A DNA stretch of 64,000 nucleotides from Verrucomicrobiota bacterium (GTDB lineage: Bacteria; Verrucomicrobiota; Verrucomicrobiia; Chthoniobacterales; UBA10450): positions 1-64,000 of the forward strand of contig QHOS01000026.1 in the NCBI GenBank assembly GCA_003219415.1, read 5' to 3'. Position 1 is the stretch's first letter. Each line of letters opens with the position of its first letter. Below, one piece after another: positions 11,027 to 20,109 of this stretch. The position numbers and the translations under genes were made by a program. The notes beneath the pieces are model-generated. The model did no database searches and was not told the origin of the DNA. It saw only the letters and a list, made by a program, of their open reading frames with translations.

Positions 11027-12433
11027 TTATTCAGGCATCGGCAAACCGATGAACCCATAGAACGCCTTACGAACCGCGTCTGGCATAAAAATATCGAAGA
11101 GCAGCTTCACGTTAAGCACAATAATAATGCCGGCTGCCGTCCAGCCCAGAATTTTCACCCAGAGACGGTTGGCAAACTCGCCCATTTTCGCCTTTTCCCC
11201 CGTAAACCGCATCAAAGGCCAAACGGCAAAACCGAGCTGCATGCTCAATACGACCTGACTGGCAACGAGCAATTCCGTAGTCTTGCCTTCACCGAAAATA
11301 CCGATGATGAACACCGCGGGAACGATGGCGATGAGTCGCGTAATCAACCGGCGCAGCCACGGGGTGATGCGAAAATTCAAAAAACCTTCCATCACAATCT
11401 GTCCGGCGAGCGTGCCAGTCAGGGTCGAGTTCTGTCCGGAAGCGAGCAGGGCCACCGCGAAAAGGGCACTGGCCACGCCGACGCCCAGCAGCGGGCTGAG
11501 CAATTTATAGGCGTCCTGAATTTCCGCGACCTGCTGGTGCCCCGACCAATGGAAAACCGCGGCTGCCAGTATCAGGATCGCGCTGTTGACGAACAAAGCG
11601 AACATGAGCGCCGCGCTAGAGTCGATGGTGGCGAACTTGACCGCCTCGCGCCTGCCCTCCGGCGTCTGCTCGAACTTGCGCGTCTGCACGATGGACGAGT
11701 GCAGGTAAAGATTATGGGGCATCACGGTCGCACCAAGAATGCCGATGCTGACGTAAAGCATTTCCTGATTTGCGACGATGCCTGGATTGGGAATAAACCC
11801 CAGGAGGATGCCGGTCGGGCTGGGCTTGGAAAAGATCAGTTCAGCGGCAAAACAACCTCCGATGGTGGCGATCAGAGTGATCACAATAGCCTCGACATAA
11901 CGAAAGCCTTTGGTTTGCAGATACAACACCAGGAGCACATCGGACGCAGTAATGATGCAACCCCACACCAGCGGAATTCCGAAGAGAAGCTGCAGCCCGA
12001 TGGCCGAGCCGACAACCTCCGCCAAATCGCAAGCAGCGATGGCGAGCTCGCAAAGAACCCAGAGAAGCCAGACGGTCGGTGTCGAGTAGTGATCGCGACA
12101 GGCCTGGGCTAGGTCGCGGCCCGTGGCCACCCCGAGTTTGATGCACAAATGCTGGAGCAGGATGGCCATCAAATTGGAGATCATGATGACAGCCAGAAGC
12201 GAGTAACCAAACCGGGCCCCCCCAGCCAGATCGGTGGCCCAGTTGCCCGGATCCATGTAGCCGACCGCCACGAGAAATCCTGGGCCGGAGAAAGCCGCCA
12301 GTTTCCGCCAAAATGAAGCCGTCGTCGGAACGGCGATGCTGCGGTGGACTTCCGGCAGGGAAACCTCGCCAGCGGTTTTCCGCCAGGCTACATGAGGTTT
12401 TGCTGCAATTGTGCCGTCGCGTTGTGTCATCAC
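11027..12433 (-). CDS. mntH: NRAMP-type Mn(II)/Fe(II) transporter MntH
   Basis: A 468-residue proton-coupled divalent metal importer of the inner membrane. The NRAMP hallmarks are GPGFLVAVGYMDPGNWATDL (TM1 with metal-binding Asp and Asn, about 50-69) and MPHNLYLHSSIVQTR (TM6 with Met and His). About eleven hydrophobic segments follow. It is divergent from mntR, with a putative MntR palindrome in the gap, so repression by manganese-loaded MntR is likely. ATG at 12430 is an equally possible start. Confidence 0.95.
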   Translation of the reverse strand: MMTQRDGTIAAKPHVAWRKTAGEVSLPEVHRSIAVPTTASFWRKLAAFSGPGFLVAVGYMDPGNWATDLAGGARFGYSLLAVIMISNLMAILLQHLCIKLGVATGRDLAQACRDHYSTPTVWLLWVLCELAIAACDLAEVVGSAIGLQLLFGIPLVWGCIITASDVLLVLYLQTKGFRYVEAIVITLIATIGGCFAAELIFSKPSPTGILLGFIPNPGIVANQEMLYVSIGILGATVMPHNLYLHSSIVQTRKFEQTPEGRREAVKFATIDSSAALMFALFVNSAILILAAAVFHWSGHQQVAEIQDAYKLLSPLLGVGVASALFAVALLASGQNSTLTGTLAGQIVMEGFLNFRITPWLRRLITRLIAIVPAVFIIGIFGEGKTTELLVASQVVLSMQLGFAVWPLMRFTGEKAKMGEFANRLWVKILGWTAAGIIIVLNVKLLFDIFMPDAVRKAFYGFIGLPMPE

Positions 12434-12487
12434 TTTCCTGGCCGTTTCATTTTCGAGATCTTCACTGATGAGTAAGCTTGGTCTCGA

Positions 12488-12507
12488 AAATTAGTCTGAC
12501 CTAATTT
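12488..12507. promoter_or_regulatory. Putative MntR operator (DtxR-type palindrome)
   Basis: AAATTAG and CTAATTT are perfect 7-bp inverted arms separated by TCTGAC. The shape, TTAG-N6-CTAA, resembles DtxR/IdeR/MntR boxes. It lies 54 bases upstream of the mntH start and 81 bases upstream of mntR, in the divergent gap, so it could control either or both. Confidence 0.7.
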
Positions 12508-12588
12508 AGTTGTATAACAATATGATTCTGTCAATTATCAATTATTTATCTCTTTGACTATTTCGTCCTGAATCCTATTTTTCGGAGC

Positions 12589-13026
12589 ATGCGCCGCAAG
12601 ACGTCCTACTCCGCGCTCGGCAGTTCCACCGCGGTCGAGGATTACCTGGAACGCATCCTCGAACTGATTAACTCAAAAGGATACGCCCGCGTGGTGGACA
12701 TCGCGGCCGCCTTAAGAATTTCCCAGGCAAGCGTGACCAATATGGTTCAGAGACTGGATGCCGAGGGTCTGCTGAAATACGAAAAGTACCGCGGACTTAT
12801 TTTGACTGCAGCCGGTAAGAGCCTGGCCCATAAAATCGCCCAGCGGCATAAACTTCTGACTGATTTTCTGGGACTGCTTGGCCTCGACGATCGCGTCATT
12901 TATCATGATGTAGAGGGAATGGAGCATCACATTAGCCCCCCCACCTTGCGCGCAATTGAAGCTCTCACCGCTCAACTGCGGCGCCGACCGGCGTTGCTGG
13001 CGGAATTGCAAGCTGCGATTGCATAG
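12589..13026 (+). CDS. mntR: Manganese-responsive regulator MntR (DtxR family)
   Basis: A 145-residue regulator with an N-terminal winged helix (TAVEDYLERILELINSKGYA, VVDIAAALRISQASVTNMVQ, LIYEKYRG-like LLKYEKYRGLIL) and the dimerisation/metal domain. Metal ligands of the family appear as His in RHKLLTDFL and Glu/His in YHDVEGMEHHIS. Length matches MntR without the SH3-like domain of DtxR. Divergent position next to mntH supports the call. Confidence 0.93.
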   Translation: MRRKTSYSALGSSTAVEDYLERILELINSKGYARVVDIAAALRISQASVTNMVQRLDAEGLLKYEKYRGLILTAAGKSLAHKIAQRHKLLTDFLGLLGLDDRVIYHDVEGMEHHISPPTLRAIEALTAQLRRRPALLAELQAAIA

Positions 13027-13033
13027 GCGACCC

Positions 13034-13447
13034 ATGAGGAAGAAAAGGATTTCATCGCGTCGGGCTGCGATTCCCGTTCGAGCGCTTGATTTCGTGATGT
13101 ATAACACGAAAAACATTCGCCGGGCCCGGGCCTTTTATCAGAAGCTTTTTGGCCTCAAGCGCGGAGAGGAGTGGAATGATTTCTGGAGTGAGTTCGCCAC
13201 CGAACCGTTGACGTTTAGTCTCAACGGCACGGGACATAAACGCCATCCTGAATGGGACTGGAGTGGGCCGGCGTGCGTCGCGCTAGCGGTGGACGACGTT
13301 CGCGCTGCGATTGATATTTGCCGCAGACACCGCGTCAAGGTCCTCATCGAGCCAGTTCAGACACGCGTCTGCTGGATGGCATGGATTGCGGATCCAGATG
13401 GCAACCGGATTTGCCTGCATTCACGCAAAGACGGGACAGCAGGATAG
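13034..13447 (+). CDS. VOC (glyoxalase-like) protein
   Basis: A 137-residue protein, a single vicinal-oxygen-chelate fold: VRALDFVMYNTKNIRRARAF at the first beta-alpha unit and VCWMAWIADPDGNRICLHSR at the last. The start at 13034 (ATG) lies eight bases after the mntR stop, so co-transcription with mntR is likely. The substrate is not deducible; metal ligands are only partly evident (Glu in LIEPVQ, His in CLHS). The longer frame beginning at 12956 overlaps mntR and was rejected. Confidence 0.75.
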   Translation: MRKKRISSRRAAIPVRALDFVMYNTKNIRRARAFYQKLFGLKRGEEWNDFWSEFATEPLTFSLNGTGHKRHPEWDWSGPACVALAVDDVRAAIDICRRHRVKVLIEPVQTRVCWMAWIADPDGNRICLHSRKDGTAG

Positions 13448-13449
13448 GA

Positions 13450-14850
13450 CTACACCTTGCCAGACGCGGGGACTGTCGCTGCCGTGTTGCTGCTCAATTT
13501 CTTAAAGTGAAGTTGATTTACACGGCGACCGTCGCTTTGAGAAACCGTAACGATATAGTTGTCGATCTTGACCTGTTCACCCTGCTTCGGCAGGTGACCG
13601 AGCAGGTGCGTGACGTACCCACCGACGGTACTCACGTCTGCGCTCTCCAATTCTAGTTTCGCGAGCTCGTTCAATTCGTAAAGACCCAGCGCGCCGTCCA
13701 CAGTGAATTCGTTTGCATTGATCTTACGAAACTCTTCCTTTTCAAAATCGAATTCGTCCTGGATATCACCAACCAACTCCTCGAGGACGTTCTCCATTGT
13801 CACCATGCCGACTGTGCCGCCAAATTCATCCACCACCAGGGCCAGGTGGGCATGCTTGCTCAGGAATAACTTGAGCAATTTCTCCAGTGGCATCATCTCC
13901 GGAATGGGAATTAAATCTCGTTTGATCTTCAGGAGATCGGGATGCTCCGCGCGCATCAGCGTGAGCAGTTCCTTGATGTGGATGAGGCCGATGGTGTTAT
14001 CGAGGTTCTCGCGACACAGCGGAAACCGCGTGTGCCGGGATTCGATTGCTTTTTTCACATTGGCTTCGAAACCGTCTTCCAGATTGAAGTAAACGATTTC
14101 TCCGCGTGGCGTCATGATATCGCGCACCACGCGGTCACGCAGATCCAGCACATTAAAGACAAGCTCCCGGCCGAGAGGTGTGACCTCGGCGGATTTTACG
14201 CTTTCACTAACGATCAAGCGCAGTTCTTCTTCGCTGTGGGCCAGTTCACCTGCGGCGATGGGTTCCACACGAACAAGGCGACGAAGGACCCAGTTGCTCG
14301 CGGCGTTTAGGAACCAGATCGCTGGTTTAAAGATCGCGTAAAACAATCGTAGCGGCGCGCTGACAAATAGCGCAGCAGCCATGGATTTGCGGATGGCGAG
14401 AATTTTAGGGGCCTGTTCCCCAAGCACGATGTGCAAAAACGTGATGGCAGAAAATGCCAGCGTGAAGGAAATCGACTTGATTACCGCCGTGGATTCGATT
14501 CCCGCAATACCGAAAAAAGGTTGAAGCATTCGCGCGAGGAAAGGTTCCCCCACCCAACCAAGACCGAGGCTGGCTGCAGTAATCCCAACCTGGCAGGCAG
14601 AAAGATACGCGTTCAAATTGTCCCTGATCTGTTTTACGAGGGATGCTCGCTTAACCCCTGTGTCAGCCAGCGTCTTGAGCTGGCTGTCGCGGATTTTCAC
14701 CAGCGCAAATTCGGCGACGACAAAGAACCCGTTGACCAAGACCAACGCCATAACCGTCATCAACTTGACGATCAGGAGCATCAACGGGTCCCAATGCCGC
14801 GCCACTACGTCAGCAATGAACGCCAGCGAAAATAATGAGGGGAAGTTCAT
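13450..14850 (-). CDS. CNNM/CorC-type membrane protein with CBS pair
   Basis: A 466-residue protein. The N-terminal CNNM (DUF21) domain has four hydrophobic segments (from [20 protein letters not shown] to about 195). Two CBS motifs follow ([40 protein letters not shown]), then a CorC_HlyC domain ([20 protein letters not shown]). Family members handle magnesium or cobalt efflux and are often labelled hemolysin-like, although haemolysis is not established. It ends three bases from the VOC gene stop, convergently. Confidence 0.92.
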   Translation of the reverse strand: MNFPSLFSLAFIADVVARHWDPLMLLIVKLMTVMALVLVNGFFVVAEFALVKIRDSQLKTLADTGVKRASLVKQIRDNLNAYLSACQVGITAASLGLGWVGEPFLARMLQPFFGIAGIESTAVIKSISFTLAFSAITFLHIVLGEQAPKILAIRKSMAAALFVSAPLRLFYAIFKPAIWFLNAASNWVLRRLVRVEPIAAGELAHSEEELRLIVSESVKSAEVTPLGRELVFNVLDLRDRVVRDIMTPRGEIVYFNLEDGFEANVKKAIESRHTRFPLCRENLDNTIGLIHIKELLTLMRAEHPDLLKIKRDLIPIPEMMPLEKLLKLFLSKHAHLALVVDEFGGTVGMVTMENVLEELVGDIQDEFDFEKEEFRKINANEFTVDGALGLYELNELAKLELESADVSTVGGYVTHLLGHLPKQGEQVKIDNYIVTVSQSDGRRVNQLHFKKLSSNTAATVPASGKV

Positions 14851-14858
14851 CCAGATTC

Positions 14859-14917
14859 GTGTAGCAGCCGGTTTATGACCGGCCGATTCACGCGCCGCAC
14901 GGCGACGCGCCTACGCT
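14859..14917. repeat. REP-like palindromes between rpsN and the CNNM gene
   Basis: The gap holds GTAGCAGCCGGTTTATGACC with its inverted partner GGCCG, followed by GCGCCGCACGGCGACGCGCC and CTAC. It has the same GTAG...CTAC boundaries as other elements here and covers the gap almost completely. Confidence 0.6.
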
Positions 14918-14924
14918 AGAAAAT

Positions 14925-15194
14925 TCACCAGCTCGACTTGGTTACGCCAGGAATCAAGCCTTGAGAGGCCAGCTCACGGAAAGTCAGACGAGACATCTTA
15001 AACCGGCGAATAAAAGCGCGCCGGCGGCCGGTAACCTCGCATCGGTTCACGACACGCGTCGGACTAGCGTCACGCGGCAATTGACAAAGGCCGGCATAGT
15101 CCTTTTTCGCCTTCAGCTCAGCGCGTAACGCGGCGTACTTCTTCACCGTCGCGCGTTTGCGTTCATTGCGATTGATCCAGGAAGTCTTGGCCAT
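14925..15194 (-). CDS. rpsN: Small ribosomal subunit protein uS14
   Basis: An 89-residue uS14 (MAKTSWINRNERKRATVKKY ... RNRCEVTGRRRAF-like NRCEVTGRRRAFIRRFKMSR ... GLIPGVTKSSW). It lacks the CxxC pairs of the zinc form, so it is the C-minus type, and its length of about 89 fits that type. It sits in the head of the 30S subunit. It is outside any ribosomal-protein operon, as expected for an uncoupled S14 paralogue; a second, zinc-binding copy may exist elsewhere. Confidence 0.95.
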   Translation of the reverse strand: MAKTSWINRNERKRATVKKYAALRAELKAKKDYAGLCQLPRDASPTRVVNRCEVTGRRRAFIRRFKMSRLTFRELASQGLIPGVTKSSW

Positions 15195-15254
15195 AAAGAG
15201 TGCTGACTATAATGCAACACCTATGGTTTGCAACAGGACCCAGCTCCTGATCGC

Positions 15255-16115
15255 TTACCCCAAGGCGCTTGCTCGTCGTCGTTTGACCAGTGCGCTGGTC
15301 GACCCTCGGCCGCTCGATGGACCGGATGCACGCTTTTGCTTGAGTGATTGCGTCCGGTTCAGGCTGTCCTGCAACACCTTGACCAGATCGACAACATTGG
15401 TCGGGGCCGGAGGAGCAGGCGCTTTCGCCGCGATCTCTCTGTTCTGCGCTTTCTGCTCGATGATCTCCATTAATGCCGTCCTGTATTCGTCCCGATACTT
15501 TTCTGGTTCCCAGGAAACTGCCATGCTCTCGATTAGCGCCTGCGCCATTTTTAGTTCCTTATCGCTCACGGCTGTAGCCGAACCATTCTTCAAAACCTCG
15601 GTGCTCAGTATTTCGCTGGCGAAGTGCATCAGTTCCAAAATCAGAAACAACCCATCCGGTTTCACGGCAGCCAGATGCTCACGGTTGCTGATCACGACCT
15701 TGGCAATGCCGATCTTGCCGGTCCCGCTGAGCGCCTTATGCAAAACCGCGTAAGCTTTTTCGCCACCCTTTTGCGGCTCAAGGAAATATGGCTTGTAGAA
15801 AAACTTTGGATCGACCTGCTCCACGTCCACGAAGTCGGTAATATCGATGGAATGTGTGGACTCGATCCGCACCTTCTCGAAGTCCTCGTCCTTCATCACT
15901 ACATAACGGCCCCGCTCGTACTCGAAGCCTTTCACGATTTGGTCGGCTGGAACTTCCTTTGAGTCGGCCTCCGCCACCTTTTTGTATCTGATAGGGCTAA
16001 GATCGCTGGAGCGAAGCTGTCGAAAACTAATTTTCTCTTCGCGCGTGGCTGGATAAACCGCCACCGGAATATAAACCAGCCCGAAGCTAATGCTGCCTTT
16101 CCAAGTAGGACGCAT
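15255..16115 (-). CDS. ku: Ku protein for non-homologous end joining
   Basis: A 286-residue bacterial Ku that binds DNA ends as a homodimeric ring and recruits LigD. It starts MRPTWKGSISFGLVYIPVAV, the family's standard N-terminus, so ATG at 16115 was chosen over 16151. The beta-barrel core contains YERGRYVVMKDEDFEKVRIE and PYFLEPQKGGEKAYAVLHKA. The C-terminal tail after about 260 is basic (RASGPSSGRGS, VKRRRAS), as in Ku forms with a DNA-binding extension. No ligD lies in the window. Confidence 0.95.
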   Translation of the reverse strand: MRPTWKGSISFGLVYIPVAVYPATREEKISFRQLRSSDLSPIRYKKVAEADSKEVPADQIVKGFEYERGRYVVMKDEDFEKVRIESTHSIDITDFVDVEQVDPKFFYKPYFLEPQKGGEKAYAVLHKALSGTGKIGIAKVVISNREHLAAVKPDGLFLILELMHFASEILSTEVLKNGSATAVSDKELKMAQALIESMAVSWEPEKYRDEYRTALMEIIEQKAQNREIAAKAPAPPAPTNVVDLVKVLQDSLNRTQSLKQKRASGPSSGRGSTSALVKRRRASALG

Positions 16116-16232
16116 CGGTAGGCAACCCTTTTTCCACAGTAGCTTGAGCATGTCAACCTCCCAGCCCTACATGCCACCCTTGCGGATTTGCCTTGAAAGT
16201 TCGGGAAACGGCTTGATGTTGGGGCCTAGCGC

Positions 16233-16556
16233 ATGAGCCTTATCGCCAGCTTCATGAATTTGGCAGGGCCGGACTTGATCGTCATCCTGCTGATTATTCT
16301 GGTCTTGTTCGGGGCGAAGAAATTACCGGAACTTGCCCGCGGAATGGGCCAGGCGGTGAAGGAGTTTCAAAAAGCAAAGGACGAATTCAGCGACGAACTG
16401 CACAAAGCTGGAAAGTCCGAGACCGAAACCGCCAAGGCTGACGTGAAACCGGCGCAATCGACTGTGCCGCGAAGCCAGGGCGAATCTGCAGCCAGCGTGA
16501 CGCCGCCACAGTCGAACGAGGCAGTTACACCTGGCAATAAAGCCGACCAGGTCTAA
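16233..16556 (+). CDS. tatA: Twin-arginine translocase subunit TatA/E
   Basis: A 107-residue Tat pore protein: one N-terminal membrane helix (PDLIVILLIILVLFGAKKLP), an amphipathic helix (ELARGMGQAVKEFQKAKDEF), then a charged, disordered tail. The FGxKKLP hinge is present as FGAKKLPEL. No tatB/tatC adjoins it. The Tat signal on the amidase at 62303-63994 shows a use for this export route. Divergent from ku. Confidence 0.9.
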   Translation: MSLIASFMNLAGPDLIVILLIILVLFGAKKLPELARGMGQAVKEFQKAKDEFSDELHKAGKSETETAKADVKPAQSTVPRSQGESAASVTPPQSNEAVTPGNKADQV

Positions 16557-16685
16557 CCCTCGAATCGACGCGAGGTCGCGTTGCATTACCAAAGCTCCTG
16601 CAAAGCAGAGCACATCCATTCCGTCGCCTCTCCCCAGTGCGTGTTTGACCAAACGCGCGATCTACGGCAAAATCGCGGCTCGTTT

Positions 16686-16955
16686 ATGGTCGAATCTGAT
16701 CTACGCACTCGCATCAAAGAGATGCTTGTAAAAAACTTGATGCTGCAGGTTACCCCGGAACAGATTGGGGATGATCTTCCGCTTTTTGGTGCGAACGGTC
16801 TCGGTTTGGATTCCATCGACGCGCTCGAGCTGGTGGTGAGCATGGAAAAAACATTTGGGGTCGGTGTGCCAAGCTCGGAAGTAGCTGGCAAAGCGCTTCA
16901 AACCGTGAATACAATCCACGATTACATTCTCGAAAAGCGCAGCGCGGCTGCCTAA
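16686..16955 (+). CDS. Acyl carrier protein
   Basis: An 89-residue carrier protein with the phosphopantetheine site in GLGLDSIDALELVVSMEKTF (Ser of DSI). The predicted four helices match ACP. ATG at 16686 was chosen because residues upstream in frame are unrelated. The isolated setting, with a glycosyltransferase gene 32 bases downstream, suggests a specialised ACP (lipid A-, polyketide- or aryl-polyene-like) rather than the main FabF-linked AcpP. The partner enzyme is unknown. Confidence 0.88.
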   Translation: MVESDLRTRIKEMLVKNLMLQVTPEQIGDDLPLFGANGLGLDSIDALELVVSMEKTFGVGVPSSEVAGKALQTVNTIHDYILEKRSAAA

Positions 16956-16987
16956 ATTGCGGTAACGGCAGTCGTTGCCGATTCGAC

Positions 16988-18175
16988 GTGAACATTCTCT
17001 ACGTAGAGAGCAGCCGCAGCTGGGGCGGCCAGGAATACCGCACCTGTCTCGAGATCAATTGGCTGAATGCTCATGGGCATGAAGCATGGCTCATCTGCAA
17101 TCCAGATAGCCAGGTGCACTCCAAAGCCTCTGAACTCGGCACACGTCTGGTGACGATCCCACTCAGCAGCCGAGTTGATCTGCTTTGCTCGTGGCGGCTG
17201 TGGAGATTTTGCCGGCGAAACCGCATCGATTTACTCAAAACCTACAGCTCGAAGGATCACTGGCTTTGTCTGCCGCTCTATTTCTGCGGGATTCCACTAA
17301 GCCGCGCGCGCTGCATCACCGACCCGATCGGAAGCAAAGGACGCGCATTTGTCTTCAAGCATGGCTGTTCGAACATTGTGGCCGATGCATCGGTGATCAA
17401 GCACGAACTTGTTCAGGAACACGGCGTTGATCCTGCGAAAATTGAAGTCATCGGTTCAGCCGTCGATTTGGAAAAATTCAAGCCGCCGCGCGATCGGATG
17501 AAATTCCGTCGTGAGATCAGTGTTGGCGCAAACGTTCCGCTCATTGGAAACGTCGGCATGATCCGGCCGGATAAAGGCCAGCTCATTCTCGTTGAAGCTG
17601 TTCCTCTGGTTTTAGCAGAGCGACCGGATGCGCGCTTCGTCGTCGTGGGACAGGGCACCGGTATCCTAAAGCGCGGGATCAACGTAAGGAACGCTATCGA
17701 TCGCGCCGGCCTGGCCGATCAAGTCGTCATGGCGGGGTATCGATGGGACACGCCCGATGTTTATGCGGCGTGTGACATAATAGTGATCGCTTCGCTGCGT
17801 ACCGAAGCATCACCCATCGTGTTGCGCGAAGCCTTTGCCAGTGGTCGTCCCGTCATCGCGACAAAAGTGGGCGATATTCCGGAAATTATTGGGCATCGAC
17901 AGAATGGTCTGCTCATCGAACCCGGCGACGCCAAAGCTCTTGCAGCTGCGATACTGGAATTCATTTCTGATCCAAAATTGGCTGCGCATTGCGCGGCGAA
18001 CGGTTTGCGCTATGCAGCCGAACATTTTTCGTTTGATGAAATGATGAAAGCAAAGCTTCGCGCCGACATTGCACTGTTAGGAAACGGCATGGATCGTGGA
18101 ATGTCTGTCAGCACGATATCGTCGCAGGAGGTTGATTCTCGATCGGAAGCTCTCACGCAGTTGAAGAAGAATTGA
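16988..18175 (+). CDS. GT4 family glycosyltransferase
   Basis: A 395-residue GT-B enzyme starting at GTG 16988 with MNILYVESSRSWGGQEYRTC, the usual nucleotide-sugar transferase N-terminus. The C-terminal donor domain has GNVGMIRPDKGQLILVEAVP, VVVGQGTG and the E-x7-E stretch EASPIVLREAFASGRPVIAT. Such enzymes build LPS core, O-antigen or exopolysaccharide at the inner membrane face; the sugar cannot be told. It follows the ACP gene closely. Confidence 0.9.
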   Translation: MNILYVESSRSWGGQEYRTCLEINWLNAHGHEAWLICNPDSQVHSKASELGTRLVTIPLSSRVDLLCSWRLWRFCRRNRIDLLKTYSSKDHWLCLPLYFCGIPLSRARCITDPIGSKGRAFVFKHGCSNIVADASVIKHELVQEHGVDPAKIEVIGSAVDLEKFKPPRDRMKFRREISVGANVPLIGNVGMIRPDKGQLILVEAVPLVLAERPDARFVVVGQGTGILKRGINVRNAIDRAGLADQVVMAGYRWDTPDVYAACDIIVIASLRTEASPIVLREAFASGRPVIATKVGDIPEIIGHRQNGLLIEPGDAKALAAAILEFISDPKLAAHCAANGLRYAAEHFSFDEMMKAKLRADIALLGNGMDRGMSVSTISSQEVDSRSEALTQLKKN

Positions 18176-18184
18176 TCGCATCGA

Positions 18185-19063
18185 TCAACTGACGGAAGCG
18201 CCCGAACCTGCTGCGGAAAGGCGTAAAACCCAGCGCGCTGAGTGATAGATTTTGTAAAAATTTAAAATTTCTGCGACGGCATCAGGTACGCTGTGCGTGA
18301 TTTTGAAAAAGGAAAAATCTTCCTCAGAGATGAAGCCTGACTTAAGCAGACGGTCTGTAATAAACTTCATCCAGACCTTCCAATAATTTCCACGTGGCCG
18401 ATCCAACATCACCACCGGAATAATACGGGCTTTCCCCGTTTGCATGAGTGTAAGCACCTCGAATGTTTCATCGAGTGTGCCAAAACCCCCCGGAAACAAC
18501 GCGAACGCATGCGCCTCTTTCACAAAGTTCAATTTCCGCGTGAAAAAATAATTGAGGGTAATCAGCTTGGGATCGCCTTCGATGATTTCGTTGGCTCGCT
18601 GTTCAGATGGAAGCCGAATGTTAAGCCCGAAGCTATGCGCGCGGCCCGCGCCCCGCTGTGCGGCTCCCATGATTCCGTCACCGCCACCGGTGACCACCAT
18701 GAAATTGTGCGCCACTATTTCCCGAGCGAAATCCTTCGCCACTTCGTACTCGGGTGAATCGGTTGGAGTGCGCGCCGATCCAAAAACGGCCACTTTTCGC
18801 AAATGCTGAAATGGCGCGAAGACCTTGGCCGCGTTGCGCATTTCTTTTATCGAACGATTGATCAACTTGAGATCCGCAACGCTCATGCGATCGCGGGCTA
18901 TCGTCAGCGCGGTAACGATCATTTCCTCGATCAGTTCGGGAGATTCCTTTGCGTCCCAATCGCGAACCAATTGCCGCACGCGCGCATCGAACGGCGGATC
19001 AATACTCCATTGTCGCCGTGTTGGCTGATCGTGAATTGCACCCCCTGTGAAATCTTCCTCCAT
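18185..19063 (-). CDS. LOG family (lysine decarboxylase-like) phosphoribohydrolase
   Basis: A 292-residue protein with the LOG Rossmann fold: VAVFGSARTP, VVTGGGDGIMGAAQRGA and the signature LFPGGFGTLDETFEVLTLMQ (PGGxGTxxE). Relatives cleave cytokinin or other nucleoside monophosphates, and decarboxylase activity is not expected. The extra N-terminal 80 residues (helical, RDWDAKESPELIEEMIVTAL) mark the longer TIGR00730-related subgroup. Its stop lies ten bases from the convergent glycosyltransferase stop. Confidence 0.88.
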   Translation of the reverse strand: MEEDFTGGAIHDQPTRRQWSIDPPFDARVRQLVRDWDAKESPELIEEMIVTALTIARDRMSVADLKLINRSIKEMRNAAKVFAPFQHLRKVAVFGSARTPTDSPEYEVAKDFAREIVAHNFMVVTGGGDGIMGAAQRGAGRAHSFGLNIRLPSEQRANEIIEGDPKLITLNYFFTRKLNFVKEAHAFALFPGGFGTLDETFEVLTLMQTGKARIIPVVMLDRPRGNYWKVWMKFITDRLLKSGFISEEDFSFFKITHSVPDAVAEILNFYKIYHSARWVLRLSAAGSGASVS

Positions 19064-19123
19064 AGCTAAAATGTACTCGCAGTCGTCTCAGCTGCACGTT
19101 TGCGAATGCAAACACGTCTTCCG

Positions 19124-20002
19124 TTAAGCGGAAACCAGGTCTTCTAAAATCTCGCGCATGTGACGGATGGGCAGCGAATAATGCCCCGCGTTGTCAATGA
19201 ACCGCGCGTTGCAGTCAGGCAATCGATTGGCGACTTCTTGCGCCAGATGCACTGAGAAAGCCCGGTCTTGCTTTCCATGCCAAAGCCGCACCGGAACACG
19301 TATGTCTTCCAGCGAAAATCCCCACGGCAGCGCATAGATCTGCGCGTCCGCCATGACCCCTTCAGCCGACCCACGCCAGGCGCGACGCTGGCTTTCAAAG
19401 ATAGCTTCGAACGCTGCCGCATCGCGCAGGCTTTCTGCATCGCATGGTCGCAACATCAGCATTTTCAAAAGTAATGGCCGAAGATGGACAGGCGGACGCA
19501 AAGCCAGAATTGGGCGCGCCATACAAAATAACCTTCGCAAAAGTTGCGGTCGCGATCGATGGAGCGCCAGCATCCACCGGTAAAGTGGCAGCAATCCTCC
19601 TGCATCCTCAAGCTCGGCCATGGGAATCGCGCCGGCTACGATTGCAATTGCCCGCACCCGTCCCGGCATTGTCACTGCCATTGCGTACGCGTAGGGTGCG
19701 CCACCAGAAATAGCGAGTGCTCGAAATTCGCCAATACCGACGTGATCGAGAACTCGTTCGATAACGCGCGGCCAATCGGCCAATTTTCGATTGGGTTGCA
19801 AACTCGATCTGCTAATGCCCGGTCGGTCGGGTGAAATTATGCGAATACCGAGGTCGCGCGCTGGTTCGTCCGTAAGTCGCGCCATGGTGCGTGAGCTCGG
19901 CCAGCCGTGGCAAAATATCACCGGCACTCCATTTGGATCACCGTATTCTTCAAAAGCAACGACGGCACCGCTCTCGAGTTGAACGAAATTCTCCCTATTC
20001 AT
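19124..20002 (-). CDS. Alpha/beta hydrolase
   Basis: A 292-residue hydrolase starting MNRENFVQLESGAVVAFEEY at ATG 20002; the frame upstream is not supported. The oxyanion motif is HGWPSSR, the nucleophile elbow is ALAISGGAPYAYAMA, the acid is probably Asp in HGKQDRAF and the catalytic His is in IDNAGHYSLP. The lid contains several basic segments. Substrate unknown. Confidence 0.87.
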   Translation of the reverse strand: MNRENFVQLESGAVVAFEEYGDPNGVPVIFCHGWPSSRTMARLTDEPARDLGIRIISPDRPGISRSSLQPNRKLADWPRVIERVLDHVGIGEFRALAISGGAPYAYAMAVTMPGRVRAIAIVAGAIPMAELEDAGGLLPLYRWMLALHRSRPQLLRRLFCMARPILALRPPVHLRPLLLKMLMLRPCDAESLRDAAAFEAIFESQRRAWRGSAEGVMADAQIYALPWGFSLEDIRVPVRLWHGKQDRAFSVHLAQEVANRLPDCNARFIDNAGHYSLPIRHMREILEDLVSA

Positions 20003-20109
20003 GCTAAAATAGTGACCGCTTTTTTTTGCCGCTTGTATTGCAAGCATCTAATCTGTAAGGCAAAGTGTAATGCGAACAAGGCGCCCCCGTGGCCTTCGCA
20101 TTATTGGTT

